A DNA stretch of 64,000 nt from assembly GCA_963727075.1 (NCBI GenBank), contig CAVSET010000006.1, positions 1,364,001 to 1,428,000 of the forward strand, read 5' to 3'. Shown in pieces: positions 38,242-47,074 of this stretch. The notes under the pieces are model-generated. The model did not search any database and was not told the origin of the DNA. It saw only the letters and a program-made list of their open reading frames with translations. Within the stretch, counting starts at the first letter, position 1; each line of letters opens with the position of its first letter. The position numbers and the translations under genes are program-made. This DNA comes from Bog-756 sp963727075 (GTDB lineage Bacteria; Actinomycetota; Acidimicrobiia; Acidimicrobiales; RAAP-2).

Positions 38242-39231
38242 ACGGCGTATTCCTCGGTTCGGTACTCGTCGAGGTGTGCACGGATCCAGTCGACGGTCCG
38301 GCCCAGCCCTTCATCGAGTGACACCTCTGCGCTCCAGCCAGCCAGCTTCAGTGCCTTCGAGCTGTCCGCAAGGAGGCGAGACACCTCACTGTTCTCGGGA
38401 CGCAGCCGACGGTCATCCACCGCCACCTCGAGCTTGTGCCCGACGATCTGCTCGACCTTCATCACGATGTCCCCGATGGTGACCTCGGTGCCCGAGCCGA
38501 CATTGACGACCTGTCCGACCGCGGCGTCGGATGCGGCCACGGCCACGAACCCCCTGGCCGTGTCCTCGACGAACGTGAAGTCCCGGCGGGTTTCGAGCGT
38601 TCCGAGCTGTAGGATCGCCCCGGTCAACGCCTGGCTGATGATCGTGGGGATCACCGCCCGAGCGGACTGGCGGGGCGCCGTAGGCGTTGAACGGCCTCAC
38701 GATGACGACCGGAAGCCCGAACGCCCGATTGAAGCTCAGCCCGAGCGCGTCCGCCGCAATCTTGGTGGCGCTGTAGGGCGATTGCGCCTGCAGCGGGTGG
38801 TCCTCATCGATCGGCGTCCGCAGGGCTGATCCGTAGACCTCGCTGGTCGAGGTGATCACCACGCGTTCCAGACTCGTCAGTTCCTTCGCAGCCAGCAGGA
38901 CATTGGAGGTCCCCAGGATGTTGGTGTCGATCACTTCCTGTGGGTGCTCGTAGGAGTAGGGAATGCCGACGAGCGCAGCGAGATGGAAGATGGCGTCGGC
39001 ACCGCGAGCGACGTCGTGTAGTGCGTCGAAGTCACGGACATCGCCGAGTATGACGTCGACTTCACGCAGGACCTCCTCGGGGATGTCCCGCAGGCATCCC
39101 CGCTCGGCTCGGGAGGTGTAGCGGAGCATGGCCCGCACATGGGCGCCCTCGGCGACGAGACGTTCGACCAGCGCACTGCCGATGAACCCCCCCGCCCCGG
39201 TCACCACCACCGTCTTGTCTCCGAATTGCAT
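38238..39231 (-). CDS. NAD-dependent sugar epimerase/dehydratase, SDR family (one frameshift)
   Basis: Start ATG at 39231 (MQFGDKTVVVTGAGGFIGSA), or 39237. GAGGFIGSA is the Rossmann glycine motif; ITSTSEVYGSA gives the catalytic Ser/Thr and YSATKIAADALG the Tyr-xxx-Lys. A frame change near 38675 joins AVIPTIISQALTGAI, RRDFTFVEDTARGFVAVAAS and the rest. Joined length is about 330 aa. These extended SDRs act on NDP-sugars (4-epimerase or 4,6-dehydratase). It heads the SDR-nucleotidyltransferase-GT2 operon and likely supplies its sugar. Confidence 0.82.
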
Positions 39232-39399
39232 GGGCATCCCCTCGATGGCTGGCCGGAGTGGACCGCGAGCGCGGTCCGAGAGACTACTACGTGTAATCTC
39301 AGCGAGCATTCCCGGCTGTCGATGGCACCTTTGCGCCAATGGCTGTCGACCTGAGGGCCATCGAGGGATGCAAATAGCCACTGACCATTTGATCACGGA
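39232..39399. promoter_or_regulatory. Divergent promoter region with an 18-bp palindrome
   Basis: 168 bp between the leftward SDR operon and the rightward DUF2142 gene. At 39260-39277 there is a perfect inverted repeat GGACCGCG-AG-CGCGGTCC, 29 bases upstream of the SDR start. It could be a hairpin in the SDR mRNA leader or an operator for a dimeric regulator. No other clear site is seen. Confidence 0.45.
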
Positions 39400-40917
39400 A
39401 TGAGCGATCTGACGATCGATCGAGCCGGTCTTCCCGAACCTGTCCCGGGTTTGGTCGGATCAGAACCGCAGGCAGGCGAGATGACAGTCACAAATCCGAC
39501 GACAGGTGTGGACCGGCATCCGACCCTGTCGGCGCGTCTGTGGCAGGCCGCGAGGAGGTTCGCCGATCTTCCCAGCGCATTCGCCATATTGGCCTTCCTC
39601 GTCGGCTCGTTTCTCGTCTTCGCCCAGCCACCCGGCCAGGGCCTTGACGAGACCGCCCACTTCGACCGGGTCTGGACGCTGTCACAGGGAAGCCTCGTCG
39701 TACCGGTCCACCATCAGACACCGGGTGACTATGTCCCAAAGTGCGTCAGTCAGTATCTCAATACGTTCTCAGCAGAAGCCTCAAAAGGGACTCCCTATTC
39801 GTTCAGTGAATACTGGAAGAGCCCGGCGTCCTGTTCACGCCTCGTGTTCACCGGTGTCGGGACGGCCTCGGCCAACAATCCGATCTCCTATGCGCCATCG
39901 CTTGTGGCCGTGTCGTTCCTGCGGGCGATCGGTGCATCACTGCCGCTGATCTTCTTCGGAGGAAGATTCGCCTCCCTCCTGGCATTCATCGTCCTCTTCT
40001 ACCTCGCCATCCGACTGATACCGATCGGGAAGCAGGTGCTCTTCGTCCTCGGGCTACTGCCGGTCACCCTTCTCTTGGCCGCCAGCTATTCAGCTGACCC
40101 CATGACCATCTCCCTTTCCGCACTCGCCGTGGCCCTGGTCTTGCGCTGCCGGCTCTCGGCCGGCGCCAGCCGGCGCACCGCCGGCCTGTTGGGCATGGTG
40201 CTGGTCGGCTTGTGCTTGACCAAGCCGACGCTCTTCGTCTTCGCCCCGCTGGTGTTCATGGTGCCCGACCGTCTCATCGATCGGATGTGGCCGCCCATGG
40301 TCATGAAAGCCGGTGCCTTTGCGATCATCCTCGGATCTGCAGGCATCTGGTATCTCGCCGTGCGTCACGAGACCGGGTTCCCCGTACCGCTGTTTGCGCT
40401 GAACTCCCATGTTCAAACCCGATACATCCTCGATCACCCCTTCGGCTACATCGAGGTGCTGGCTCGCACGTTCTTCGTCGGCACCGGAGAGGAGAAGTGG
40501 ATTCCGGGCCTGTTCTTCTCGACCGGCTACACGCGAACGGACAACCCCTATGCACCCGTGGGCTTGGTCGTGGTCGGATCGCTCACGCTCTTCTACGCCT
40601 ATCAGCTTCAGGTCGGCGCAAGACGGGTCCTCGACCACGGATCCCGCGCCCTGGCCTGGGTACCTATTGGCCTCATGGCTGTCGGCATCCTGCTGGTCGA
40701 GACAACATTGTTCGTCTATGGGACGCCAGTAGGAGCGCTCGTCACGGACGCAGAGGGTCGGTACTTCATCCCCCTGCTGTTCCTCCTACTCGCTTCCATT
40801 TGCCTCCTGCGGCAGCCCCGAGCCCAGCTGAGGTCCACCCGCTGGATCGTGCTGGGCGTGGTGGTCATGCTCGTTTGGCTGGTGCTCAAGATATTCGTCC
40901 ACGACTACGCGCTCTGA
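39400..40917 (+). CDS. DUF2142 family polytopic membrane protein
   Basis: 505 aa, intact. A cytoplasmic N-terminus of about 60 residues, TM1 (AFAILAFLVGSFLVFAQPP), then the family's outer-loop motif GQGLDETAHFDRVWTLSQG, a Cys-containing loop (VPKCVSQYL, SPASCSRLVF), about 10 further TM segments and the late motif VTDAEGRYFIPLLFLLLASI. DUF2142 proteins occur in polysaccharide and teichoic-acid loci and look like GT-C enzymes, with DE in loop 1 as the acidic pair; the reaction is not settled. It converges on the methyltransferase gene. Confidence 0.85.
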   Translation: MSDLTIDRAGLPEPVPGLVGSEPQAGEMTVTNPTTGVDRHPTLSARLWQAARRFADLPSAFAILAFLVGSFLVFAQPPGQGLDETAHFDRVWTLSQGSLVVPVHHQTPGDYVPKCVSQYLNTFSAEASKGTPYSFSEYWKSPASCSRLVFTGVGTASANNPISYAPSLVAVSFLRAIGASLPLIFFGGRFASLLAFIVLFYLAIRLIPIGKQVLFVLGLLPVTLLLAASYSADPMTISLSALAVALVLRCRLSAGASRRTAGLLGMVLVGLCLTKPTLFVFAPLVFMVPDRLIDRMWPPMVMKAGAFAIILGSAGIWYLAVRHETGFPVPLFALNSHVQTRYILDHPFGYIEVLARTFFVGTGEEKWIPGLFFSTGYTRTDNPYAPVGLVVVGSLTLFYAYQLQVGARRVLDHGSRALAWVPIGLMAVGILLVETTLFVYGTPVGALVTDAEGRYFIPLLFLLLASICLLRQPRAQLRSTRWIVLGVVVMLVWLVLKIFVHDYAL

Positions 40918-40928
40918 GGCTCAGAGCG
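40910..40928. terminator. 19-bp palindrome across two convergent stop codons
   Basis: CGCTCTGAG-G-CTCAGAGCG, a perfect 9-bp inverted repeat with a 1-base centre. It contains the TGA of the DUF2142 gene and the TGA of the methyltransferase gene on the other strand. As RNA it can fold with a 7-bp stem and 5-nt loop on either strand. There is no T tract, so it may end both transcripts only weakly; it may also be chance. Confidence 0.45.
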
Positions 40929-41652
40929 AGAGCTCGAGCCCAATCATCAAGTTCAGGTCGGGCGAGTGCACGACCAAGGGATAGAACGTCTGCCGTCGTA
41001 TCGAGAACCGGCATCTCAGCTCAGCCAGCACCTCGCGAGCAGTGTTGCAGTGGTCCTGTCGAATCATCCAGTCGTAGGACACTCCGTAACGCTTCTCGAA
41101 TATCCGCTTCGTCGTGAAATGGCGTCCGACCGAATAGAGCTGCCCACCTTCACAGGGAATGACGACCGAGAACACACCTCCGGGGCGAAGCACACGGGCG
41201 ACCTCGTCAAGGGCTGCCGGGAGGTTGTAGAGGTGCTCGAGCAGATGGATGGCAATGACCCGATCGAAGGTGGCGTCATCCCACGGCAGCCGCGATTCGC
41301 AGTCCCCGACGACGACCGACAAGCCGTTTCGGCGCGGGATCTGGGCCGCCAGGTCGGGAGAGGCTTCGAGGGCCACATAGTCGCCATCGGGCTCGAAGGG
41401 AATATGGGCTCCGGTCCCGGCACCGATCTCGAGGGTGTGCTGCCCTGTCGCATAGGAGCGAAGGGCAAAGCGGTTGTCGAACCCTGTGAGCCACCCGAAG
41501 TGCGACGGCTTCACCTCGGTGAGGAACTCGTTGATCCAATCGGCCATGATGGCTGATTGCTCATCGGTGAGAGCTGGACGCTTCTTCGGCCATGTCATCT
41601 TCTGGAGATCCCCATTGTTGTCGGTGGCGTCGGGTGGTTCGCTAGCTCGCAT
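40921..41652 (-). CDS. Class I SAM-dependent methyltransferase
   Basis: 243 aa from ATG at 41652 (overlapping the upstream stop by 11 bp) or 225 aa from 41598 (MTWPKKRPALTDEQ). Motif I is HTLEIGAGTGAHIPFE, then YVALEASPDLAAQI, VVGDCESRLPWDDATFDRVI and HLLEHLYNLPAALDEVARVL with LRPGGVFSVVIPCEGG. This is the Methyltransf_11 pattern. It is the last gene of the heptose operon and may methylate the heptose or its NDP form. Confidence 0.78.
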   Translation of the reverse strand: MRASEPPDATDNNGDLQKMTWPKKRPALTDEQSAIMADWINEFLTEVKPSHFGWLTGFDNRFALRSYATGQHTLEIGAGTGAHIPFEPDGDYVALEASPDLAAQIPRRNGLSVVVGDCESRLPWDDATFDRVIAIHLLEHLYNLPAALDEVARVLRPGGVFSVVIPCEGGQLYSVGRHFTTKRIFEKRYGVSYDWMIRQDHCNTAREVLAELRCRFSIRRQTFYPLVVHSPDLNLMIGLELSL

Positions 41653-42380
41653 CGAGCGGAGGTCCTTGATCGGCGACACGACCCAGATACGCCTGGAGGT
41701 CCAGCAATCCACCGGGAGATCCGATCTCGTAGAATCGTTCACTGGCCTCGTAGCCGGCAAGATCGCCCGCGGAGCTCAGAGAGGTGAACAACGTGGCCAT
41801 GTCGGCAGATTCGCCCGGCCTGACCATCACCTCGATGACCTGACGCTGCCAGATCGAGAGCCCATAGTCGACGTAGCACATATCAGGGGGTGGATCGACC
41901 AAGCCCTTCTCGTAGCGGGTCACCATGCCATCGCGGAACACCGCGTTGGGATGCTCGAGGCGTCCCGGGTCGCGGAACACGGTCATCAGCACCGGTTTGT
42001 TGCGCTTGACAGTACTCGGCTTCAACCGCGTCCAGGTCGATGGTCAAGTAGGAATCGCCGTAGAGGACGAAGAACGTGGAGTCGAGCAGCCCTCGATCAG
42101 CCGCCAGGCGAAGCGCGCCGGCCGTTCCCAAGAGGTGGTCACCCTCGTCCACGTAGTCGACTTCGAGACCGAAACGGACACCGTTCCCGACGTGACTCCG
42201 GACCAGATCACCTCGAAAGCCGATGCTCAAGACGACGCGGTCGACTCGCTGATGGGCGAGCCAGTCCAACTGCCAGTCGACAAAGGGCCGGTCGACCACA
42301 GGCAGAAGGCACTTCGGCACGCTGTCAGTGGCCGGCTGCATCCTTCTTCCGAGACCACCAGCCAGGACGACGCACTGCAT
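41642..42380 (-). CDS. hddC: Nucleotidyltransferase, HddC-like (GDP-heptose synthesis; one frameshift)
   Basis: Start ATG at 42380 (MQCVVLAGGLGRRMQPATDS), overlapping the end of the kinase gene by a few bases; 42413 is an alternative. PKCLLPVVDRPFVDWQLDWL and FFVLYGDSYLTIDLDAVEAE are the nucleotide and metal sites. A shift near 42005 joins PVLMTVFRDPGRLEHPNAVF and EIGSPGGLLDLQAYL. Joined length is about 245 aa. In the heptose operon its expected reaction is D-glycero-alpha-D-manno-heptose-1-phosphate + GTP to GDP-heptose. The name rests on context plus family, since related enzymes use mannose-1-phosphate. Confidence 0.68.
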
Positions 42381-42381
42381 G

Positions 42382-43365
42382 TCAATCGCGCACGAGCACG
42401 ACCGCACCGTCATGGTCGAACTGGAAACGCACCTCGGTCAGGCCCTCGGCGGCAAATGATCGGCGGAGTTGGTCGGTGTCCTTGGCATAGAACAGCAAGA
42501 ACCCACCCGATCCAGCACCAACCAGCTTTCCGCCGAGCGCGCCATTCTCCATTCCGAGCTGTATAGAGGGAATCGATGGCGGTGTTCGACATCGTTGCCG
42601 ACCGTCGCTTCTTCTCTTCCCAATGCTGATTCAACAGAGGCAGCAAAGGCAGCGGTGTCTCCTGCCTCCAGCGCCTCGAGACTCGACTGCCCGATCGCCT
42701 TCACCTCGTGGAGGCTCTCGAGCATGTGGCTATCACCACTGGCTCGACTGACTCCGCTGTTCCTCGAGGATCTGGTCGGCGCGCCGCGAATAGCCGGTAA
42801 AGAACAGGCACAAGTGCTCCTGCAGGTCGTGGAGGGTCTGGGTGGAGACGGCGAGAGACGCCACCGACACGCGGCCCTCGGAGTCGATCGTCAGCTTCTC
42901 GAGACCACCGTACGAGGAGGCGTACTGGTCTTGCTTGCCCACGGGACGATCGAGGATGTCCATCTCGATGTGACATGCCTCCGATGCGAGCTGCTCGGGT
43001 GTCACAGCCTGACGCATGTAGGCGTAGATGCTCTTCAGAAGCCCCACGGTGAAGGTGCCCGATGATCCCAGCCCCGTTCCAGCCGGAATATCCGCCACGC
43101 TGACCAGTTCGATCGAGGGGCCGATCGGATGTAACCGAAGAGCCTCGCGGATGATCGGGTGCTCGATGTCCTCGATCTCATGGACCCGTTCGAGGGCGGA
43201 GTACTTCAGGAAGTAGTCGTCGGTGAATGTCCGGTTGATGGCAACGTAGACGTACCGATTGATGGCCGCGGTCAGGACCAACCCCCCAAACCGCTCGTAG
43301 TACGAAGGCAGGTCGGTACCGCCTCCACCCAACGTGATCCGGAGCGGAGTGCGGGAGATGATCAC
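42382..43365 (-). CDS. hddA: D-glycero-alpha-D-manno-heptose 7-phosphate kinase (GHMP family; frameshifted)
   Basis: GTG at 43365 opens IISRTPLRITLGGGGTDLPS, the HddA-type N-terminus; GTG overlaps the stop of the methyltransferase upstream. The ATP loop is DIPAGTGLGSSGTFTVGLLK and the family segment ILDRPVGKQDQYASSYGGLE follows. Near 42740 the frame changes, giving MLESLHEVKAIGQSSLEALE, with further changes near 42640 and 42560 before the C-terminal GHMP region and the end at 42382. Expected length is about 325 aa. It phosphorylates heptose-7-phosphate at C1 to the 1,7-bisphosphate, the substrate of GmhB. Confidence 0.8.
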
Positions 43366-44164
43366 TGCGCTGCTCGACCGGAACGGTGGGCCACAGCCAG
43401 AAGTTGCCAGCCGAACACGGAGGAGTCGAGGTTGTGGCGAAAAGCTCGATCGAAGAACCGGAGTGCCATACCCGAGGCGCCGCCGTCCTGCACTGTTCCC
43501 TCGGAACGCTCCACGTCCCCAATCAGCCGCTTGCCACGGGCAATCACCACCAACCGGTACAGATCGAAGAACGGAAACCCGGCCCGCGCCACCGTCACCC
43601 GCTCGAACCCGGTCGTTTCGAGCAGGCGCCGGAGGCCGCGGTCGCAGTGAAATGCCGTCGATGCCCGATATGGCGGTCGAATGCCGAACGAGGCCCACCG
43701 GGGACCGTCACGACCAGTCGGCATCCAGGCGCCAGGTACTGTGCGGCATTTCTCAAGAGCACCTCCGGGTGGTCAACGTGTTCGAGCACCTCCGAGCAGA
43801 TCGCCATGGTGGCGTGCTCCCGCTCCCCTTCGGATGGCTCTTGCGGCGTCATCAGATCGCGCTGAGCGAACTGGGCTGATAGGCCCCTCCGGGCGGCAGC
43901 TTCGTTTCCACGGCGCACTCCTTCGGTGCTGACGTCGATGCCGCGCACCTCAGCCTGGGGAGAAAGCTGGGCCAGGCCCAAGGCGAATTCGCCTTGTCCG
44001 GATCCGATCTCGAGCACCACTGCCCCAGGAGGGATGGGCCCTAGCATCTTCAGGATCAGCCGGCTGCGATAGGCGGTCGCTGGGTTGCCAGCTACTGCGT
44101 CGCCAAAGGCGCTCCAATGCCCGTCCCAATCGTCGTGGACCAACGGCTCACCGGCTGATGTCAC
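43362..44164 (-). CDS. Class I SAM-dependent methyltransferase (one frameshift)
   Basis: GTG at 44164, 13 bp after the transaldolase stop (VTSAGEPLVHDDWDGHWSAF). Motif I is VVLEIGSGQGEFALGL, then VRGIDVSTEGVRRGNEAAAR, AICSEVLEHVDHPEVLLRNA and CRLVVTVPGGPRSAFDRHIG. A shift near 43640 joins RGLRRLLETTGFERVTVARA and the C-terminal part. Joined length is about 267 aa. It lies inside the heptose operon, coupled to hddA by GTGA, so sugar or lipid-intermediate methylation is likely. Confidence 0.72.
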
Positions 44165-44177
44165 GGATACGGCCCAC

Positions 44178-44885
44178 TCACAGCAGATAGCCGGAATCGA
44201 CAGCATCGCGATGGAACATGCGAACCGTGTCGAGCGACACCTCCTCGAGGCTCCGATCGAGGCCGTCCAGCTTCTTCAACAGGTCAGGGGTAATCGTGAT
44301 GATGTGGCAGCCGATGGACTCGGCCTGGCGCACATTGAGGACCTCGCGGGGGCTCGCCCACAGCAACTCGAGCGCAGGGTGCGCCGAGAGGATCTCGATG
44401 GCTGCTGCCATCAGGGGAACCGGATCGCGGCCAGTATCAGCAATTCGGCCGGCAAAGACCGACACGACCCCGCCTCGGCTGGCGGCCAGCGCATCGGTCA
44501 CGACCCGGACCTGATCCAAGGAAAGCAGGGCGGTGATGTTGAGGCGAAGCCCGTCGGCCGCCAGGTTGGCAATCAGTGGCGCAGCGCTGTCCCCGTGCGT
44601 GTTGGTCACCGGGATCTTCACATGCACGTTCCCGCCCCAGGAGGCGATGCGATGCGCCTGAACATTCATCTCGGCGAAGTCGTCGGAGATCACCTCGAAG
44701 AACACGGGACGGTCGGTGATGTGGTCGAGGACCTTTCGGGCGAAGCCCTCGTAGTCGTCGACGCCGGCCTTGCGCATGAGCGTCGGATTGGTGGTAAAGC
44801 CCGAGATCAGAGGATTCTCAGCCAACTCGAGGATGCTGTCGAGGTCTGCCCCGTCGGCAAATACCTTGATACTCGTCTCAGCCAC
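44178..44885 (-). CDS. Transaldolase / fructose-6-phosphate aldolase family
   Basis: 235 aa, GTG at 44885, intact. FADGADLDSILELAENPLIS and GFTTNPTLMRKAG are the family's start, and GGNVHVKIPVTNTHGDSAAP contains the Schiff-base Lys (residue 90). DTGRDPVPLM and LLWASPREVLNVRQAESIGC follow. It is of the short TalC size class. Inside a heptose operon the obvious role is to form sedoheptulose-7-phosphate, the substrate of GmhA. F6P aldolase activity cannot be excluded. Confidence 0.85.
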   Translation of the reverse strand: MAETSIKVFADGADLDSILELAENPLISGFTTNPTLMRKAGVDDYEGFARKVLDHITDRPVFFEVISDDFAEMNVQAHRIASWGGNVHVKIPVTNTHGDSAAPLIANLAADGLRLNITALLSLDQVRVVTDALAASRGGVVSVFAGRIADTGRDPVPLMAAAIEILSAHPALELLWASPREVLNVRQAESIGCHIITITPDLLKKLDGLDRSLEEVSLDTVRMFHRDAVDSGYLL

Positions 44886-45453
44886 TGGTCACCCCCTCGA
44901 CCTACCACTAGATTCTCGATCCACCGTACCGCTTCGGCAAGGCCTCCGGCCACGAAATCGGGGGATTCCGGGGTCCGCTCACGGTAGTGCCGGTCGATGT
45001 GCACCGTCCGACAGCCGGCTCGCTGGCCGGCCTCGATGTCGCGCCACCTGTCCCCCACCAGGATGCTGCTCCCCAAGTCGAGGCCGAGATCGCGCACTGG
45101 CGGCCAGCAAGAGACCCGGCGCCGGTTTCCGGCAGCCGCAATGATCGGCATCGTCGTGTGGGCACACATACAGCCCGTCGATGACGATTCTGCCGGCGCA
45201 GCGCACGGTGGATGGCATCGAGGGTCTCCAGATCGAGCTTGCCGCGGGCAACATCAGGTTGGTTGGAGACGACCACGACGGAGTACCCCAGCTGGCGTAG
45301 GCGGGTACAGGCCTCGTCAGCCTCGGGGTACAGCTCGAGCTGGTCGACCGAGGTGGGAGTGCCGGGCCGTCCGTCTCGCATGAGGGGCAGATTGAGGACC
45401 CCGTCACGATCGAGGAAGACTGCCGGCCGCAGGGCGGGCTGTGGTCCGGTCAT
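44878..45453 (-). CDS. gmhB: D-glycero-D-manno-heptose 1,7-bisphosphate 7-phosphatase (HAD; frameshifted)
   Basis: ATG at 45453 overlaps the stop of the epimerase gene (ATGA). PAVFLDRDGVLNLPLMRDGR is HAD motif I (DxDGVLN) and VVVVSNQPDVARGKL is motif II. After a shift near 45200 comes VCPHDDADHCGCRKPAPGLL, the Zn-binding CPH...CxCRKPxPG that defines GmhB. After another shift near 45085 comes LGSSILVGDRWRDIEAGQRA (motif IV). The end is near 44878 if a G5 run next to the stop has an indel, otherwise the frame runs to 44807. It removes the C7 phosphate from the bisphosphate made by HddA. Confidence 0.82.
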
Positions 45454-46445
45454 GAGAGCCGACCCGAGCGTGCGTCCTCCACCATGGACTCGAGCGAGGA
45501 GTGCAATGCCTGATACGAGGACATCGAATTGCTCCAACCGAGGCGCCGAATGCGGCTGGTGTCCAGCCTCACCACGGGAACATCGCCCTTCCAACCGCGG
45601 TCGGTGCCGCTGAACTCGAACACCGTTCCGCCCGGATCGAAACCAGCAACCTCGACCGCCATCTCCGCGATCTCGCCCACCGTGACGTAGTCGCCCGTGG
45701 CAACATTGAACGTGGCGACCGGCGCAGGCGCGCAACGCCGCCAGCAGCACCGCGTCGATCACATCACGGACGTGCACGTAGGACTTGCTCTGACGTCCGT
45801 CGCCCAGGATCCGGAGATGGCTCGGGTCCTTCAGGAGGCGTCGGATGAAGTCGAACCCCACCCCGTGGGTCTGGTGGGGGCCGACGACATTGCCGAAACG
45901 GAACACGCAACCGGTGAGTCCGAACATGTGGGCGTACGCAGAGATCAGTGCCTCGCCGGCCAACTTGCTCGCCCCGTAGGTCGAGATCGGGAGCAGCGGA
46001 CCGTGGTCCTCGTCCACGATCAGATCGCCCAGGTCGCCGTACACCCCGCTCCCCGATGCGTAGAGGATGCGCCGTGCACCCGACAGCCGCATCGCCTCGA
46101 CAACCCGGTGGGTGAGGAAGGTCCCGGCATCGAAATCGATGGCCGGCTCGGTCGTGGCTCGGGCGATGTCGGGATTGGACGCCAGATGGATGACTGTCGC
46201 GCAGCCCTTCATGGCGTCAACCAAGGGGCGCGAGATCCGAGGCTTCCCCCCGCACAACCTGCAACCGGCTGTCATCGGTGTGATGGGCCAAGTGCCATTC
46301 CCGCCCCGACGAGAAATTGTCGAACACAGTGACCGCTTCGGTGCGTCCCTTCGGCCAGCAGCCGATCGACGAAGTGACTGCCGATGAATCCGGCTCCGCC
46401 GACAATGCACACTCGGGCCAGCACCGGGTCTCTGACACCGCTCAT
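45450..46445 (-). CDS. NAD-dependent epimerase/dehydratase, SDR family (frameshifted)
   Basis: ATG at 46445 (MSGVRDPVLARVCIVGGAGF), overlapping the gmhA stop (ATGA). GGAGFIGSHFVDRLLAEG is the Rossmann motif, then in other frames TVFDNFSSGREWHLAHH, LASNPDIARATTEPAIDFDA, RRILYASGSGVYGDLGDLIV, YGASKLAGEALISAYAHMFG (Tyr-xxx-Lys) and the C-terminal KGDVPVVRLDTSRIRRLGWS. Shifts are needed near 46345, 46225 and 45730. Joined length is about 330 aa. It probably modifies GDP-heptose or another NDP-sugar of this operon. Confidence 0.78.
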
Positions 46446-47038
46446 AGGGTCGACTCCCACTTCGCCGGATTGGCGGCCAGTGCAGGATGGGTCACCAACA
46501 AGTGCCAGATGACGGCGCAGAGTCCCTCCGTGTGAGGCGTCACGTGCTCGGGAAACAGGGGCGGGATCACAATGGAGGTGTCGGCAACCTCGGCGGCGAA
46601 GCCACCGTCTCGCCCGACGACGGCGTACACCGAGGCGCCTGTCTCCCGAGCGAGCTCCATGGCGTGCACCAGATTGGGCGACACCCCCCGGAGTCGGTCT
46701 CCGCCTCCGACCGAGAACACGAGCAGACCATCGCGGCGGTCGAGATTGGATCCGCGCAGCCATTCACTGAATGTCGTCTCCCAACCGTCGTCGTTGATGC
46801 GGGCGGTGAGCTCTGACACGTTGTCCGTCGGGGCATACGCCTCAAAGTTGCACAGCTTGCGGAAGTCATTCACGGCATGGGAGGCGTGAGCCGCCGATCC
46901 ACCCACCCCGAGAATGAAAAGCCGGCCGCCACGCTGACGGACACCGGACAGCCCGATGGCACAGTCCTCGATTGCGGACTGGTCGACACCTCGCAAGACG
47001 GCGACCGCTTCCTCGATGTACTCAGCGCTGAAGGTCAC
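46442..47038 (-). CDS. gmhA: Sedoheptulose 7-phosphate isomerase (phosphoheptose isomerase)
   Basis: 198 aa, intact; first gene of the heptose operon. SIS-domain protein: RLFILGVGGSAAHASHAVND is the phosphosugar-binding loop, VFSVGGGDRLRGVSPNLVHA and ASVYAVVGRDGGFAAEVADT follow, and the end FPEHVTPHTEGLCAVIWHLL is characteristic of the isomerases found next to hddA and gmhB (as in Mycobacterium and Campylobacter). It converts sedoheptulose-7-phosphate to D-glycero-D-manno-heptose-7-phosphate. Confidence 0.87.
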   Translation of the reverse strand: MTFSAEYIEEAVAVLRGVDQSAIEDCAIGLSGVRQRGGRLFILGVGGSAAHASHAVNDFRKLCNFEAYAPTDNVSELTARINDDGWETTFSEWLRGSNLDRRDGLLVFSVGGGDRLRGVSPNLVHAMELARETGASVYAVVGRDGGFAAEVADTSIVIPPLFPEHVTPHTEGLCAVIWHLLVTHPALAANPAKWESTL

Positions 47039-47074
47039 CGGGGCCTACCTCGATAGTCCGGTGAGCCCACCTGG

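Noticed and set aside
41642..47038. The heptose genes as part of an antibiotic cluster (septacidin or hygromycin type)
   Set aside because: No aminocyclitol, NRPS, PKS or resistance genes are nearby; the surroundings are membrane glycosyltransferases and acyltransferases, so a surface glycan is more likely.
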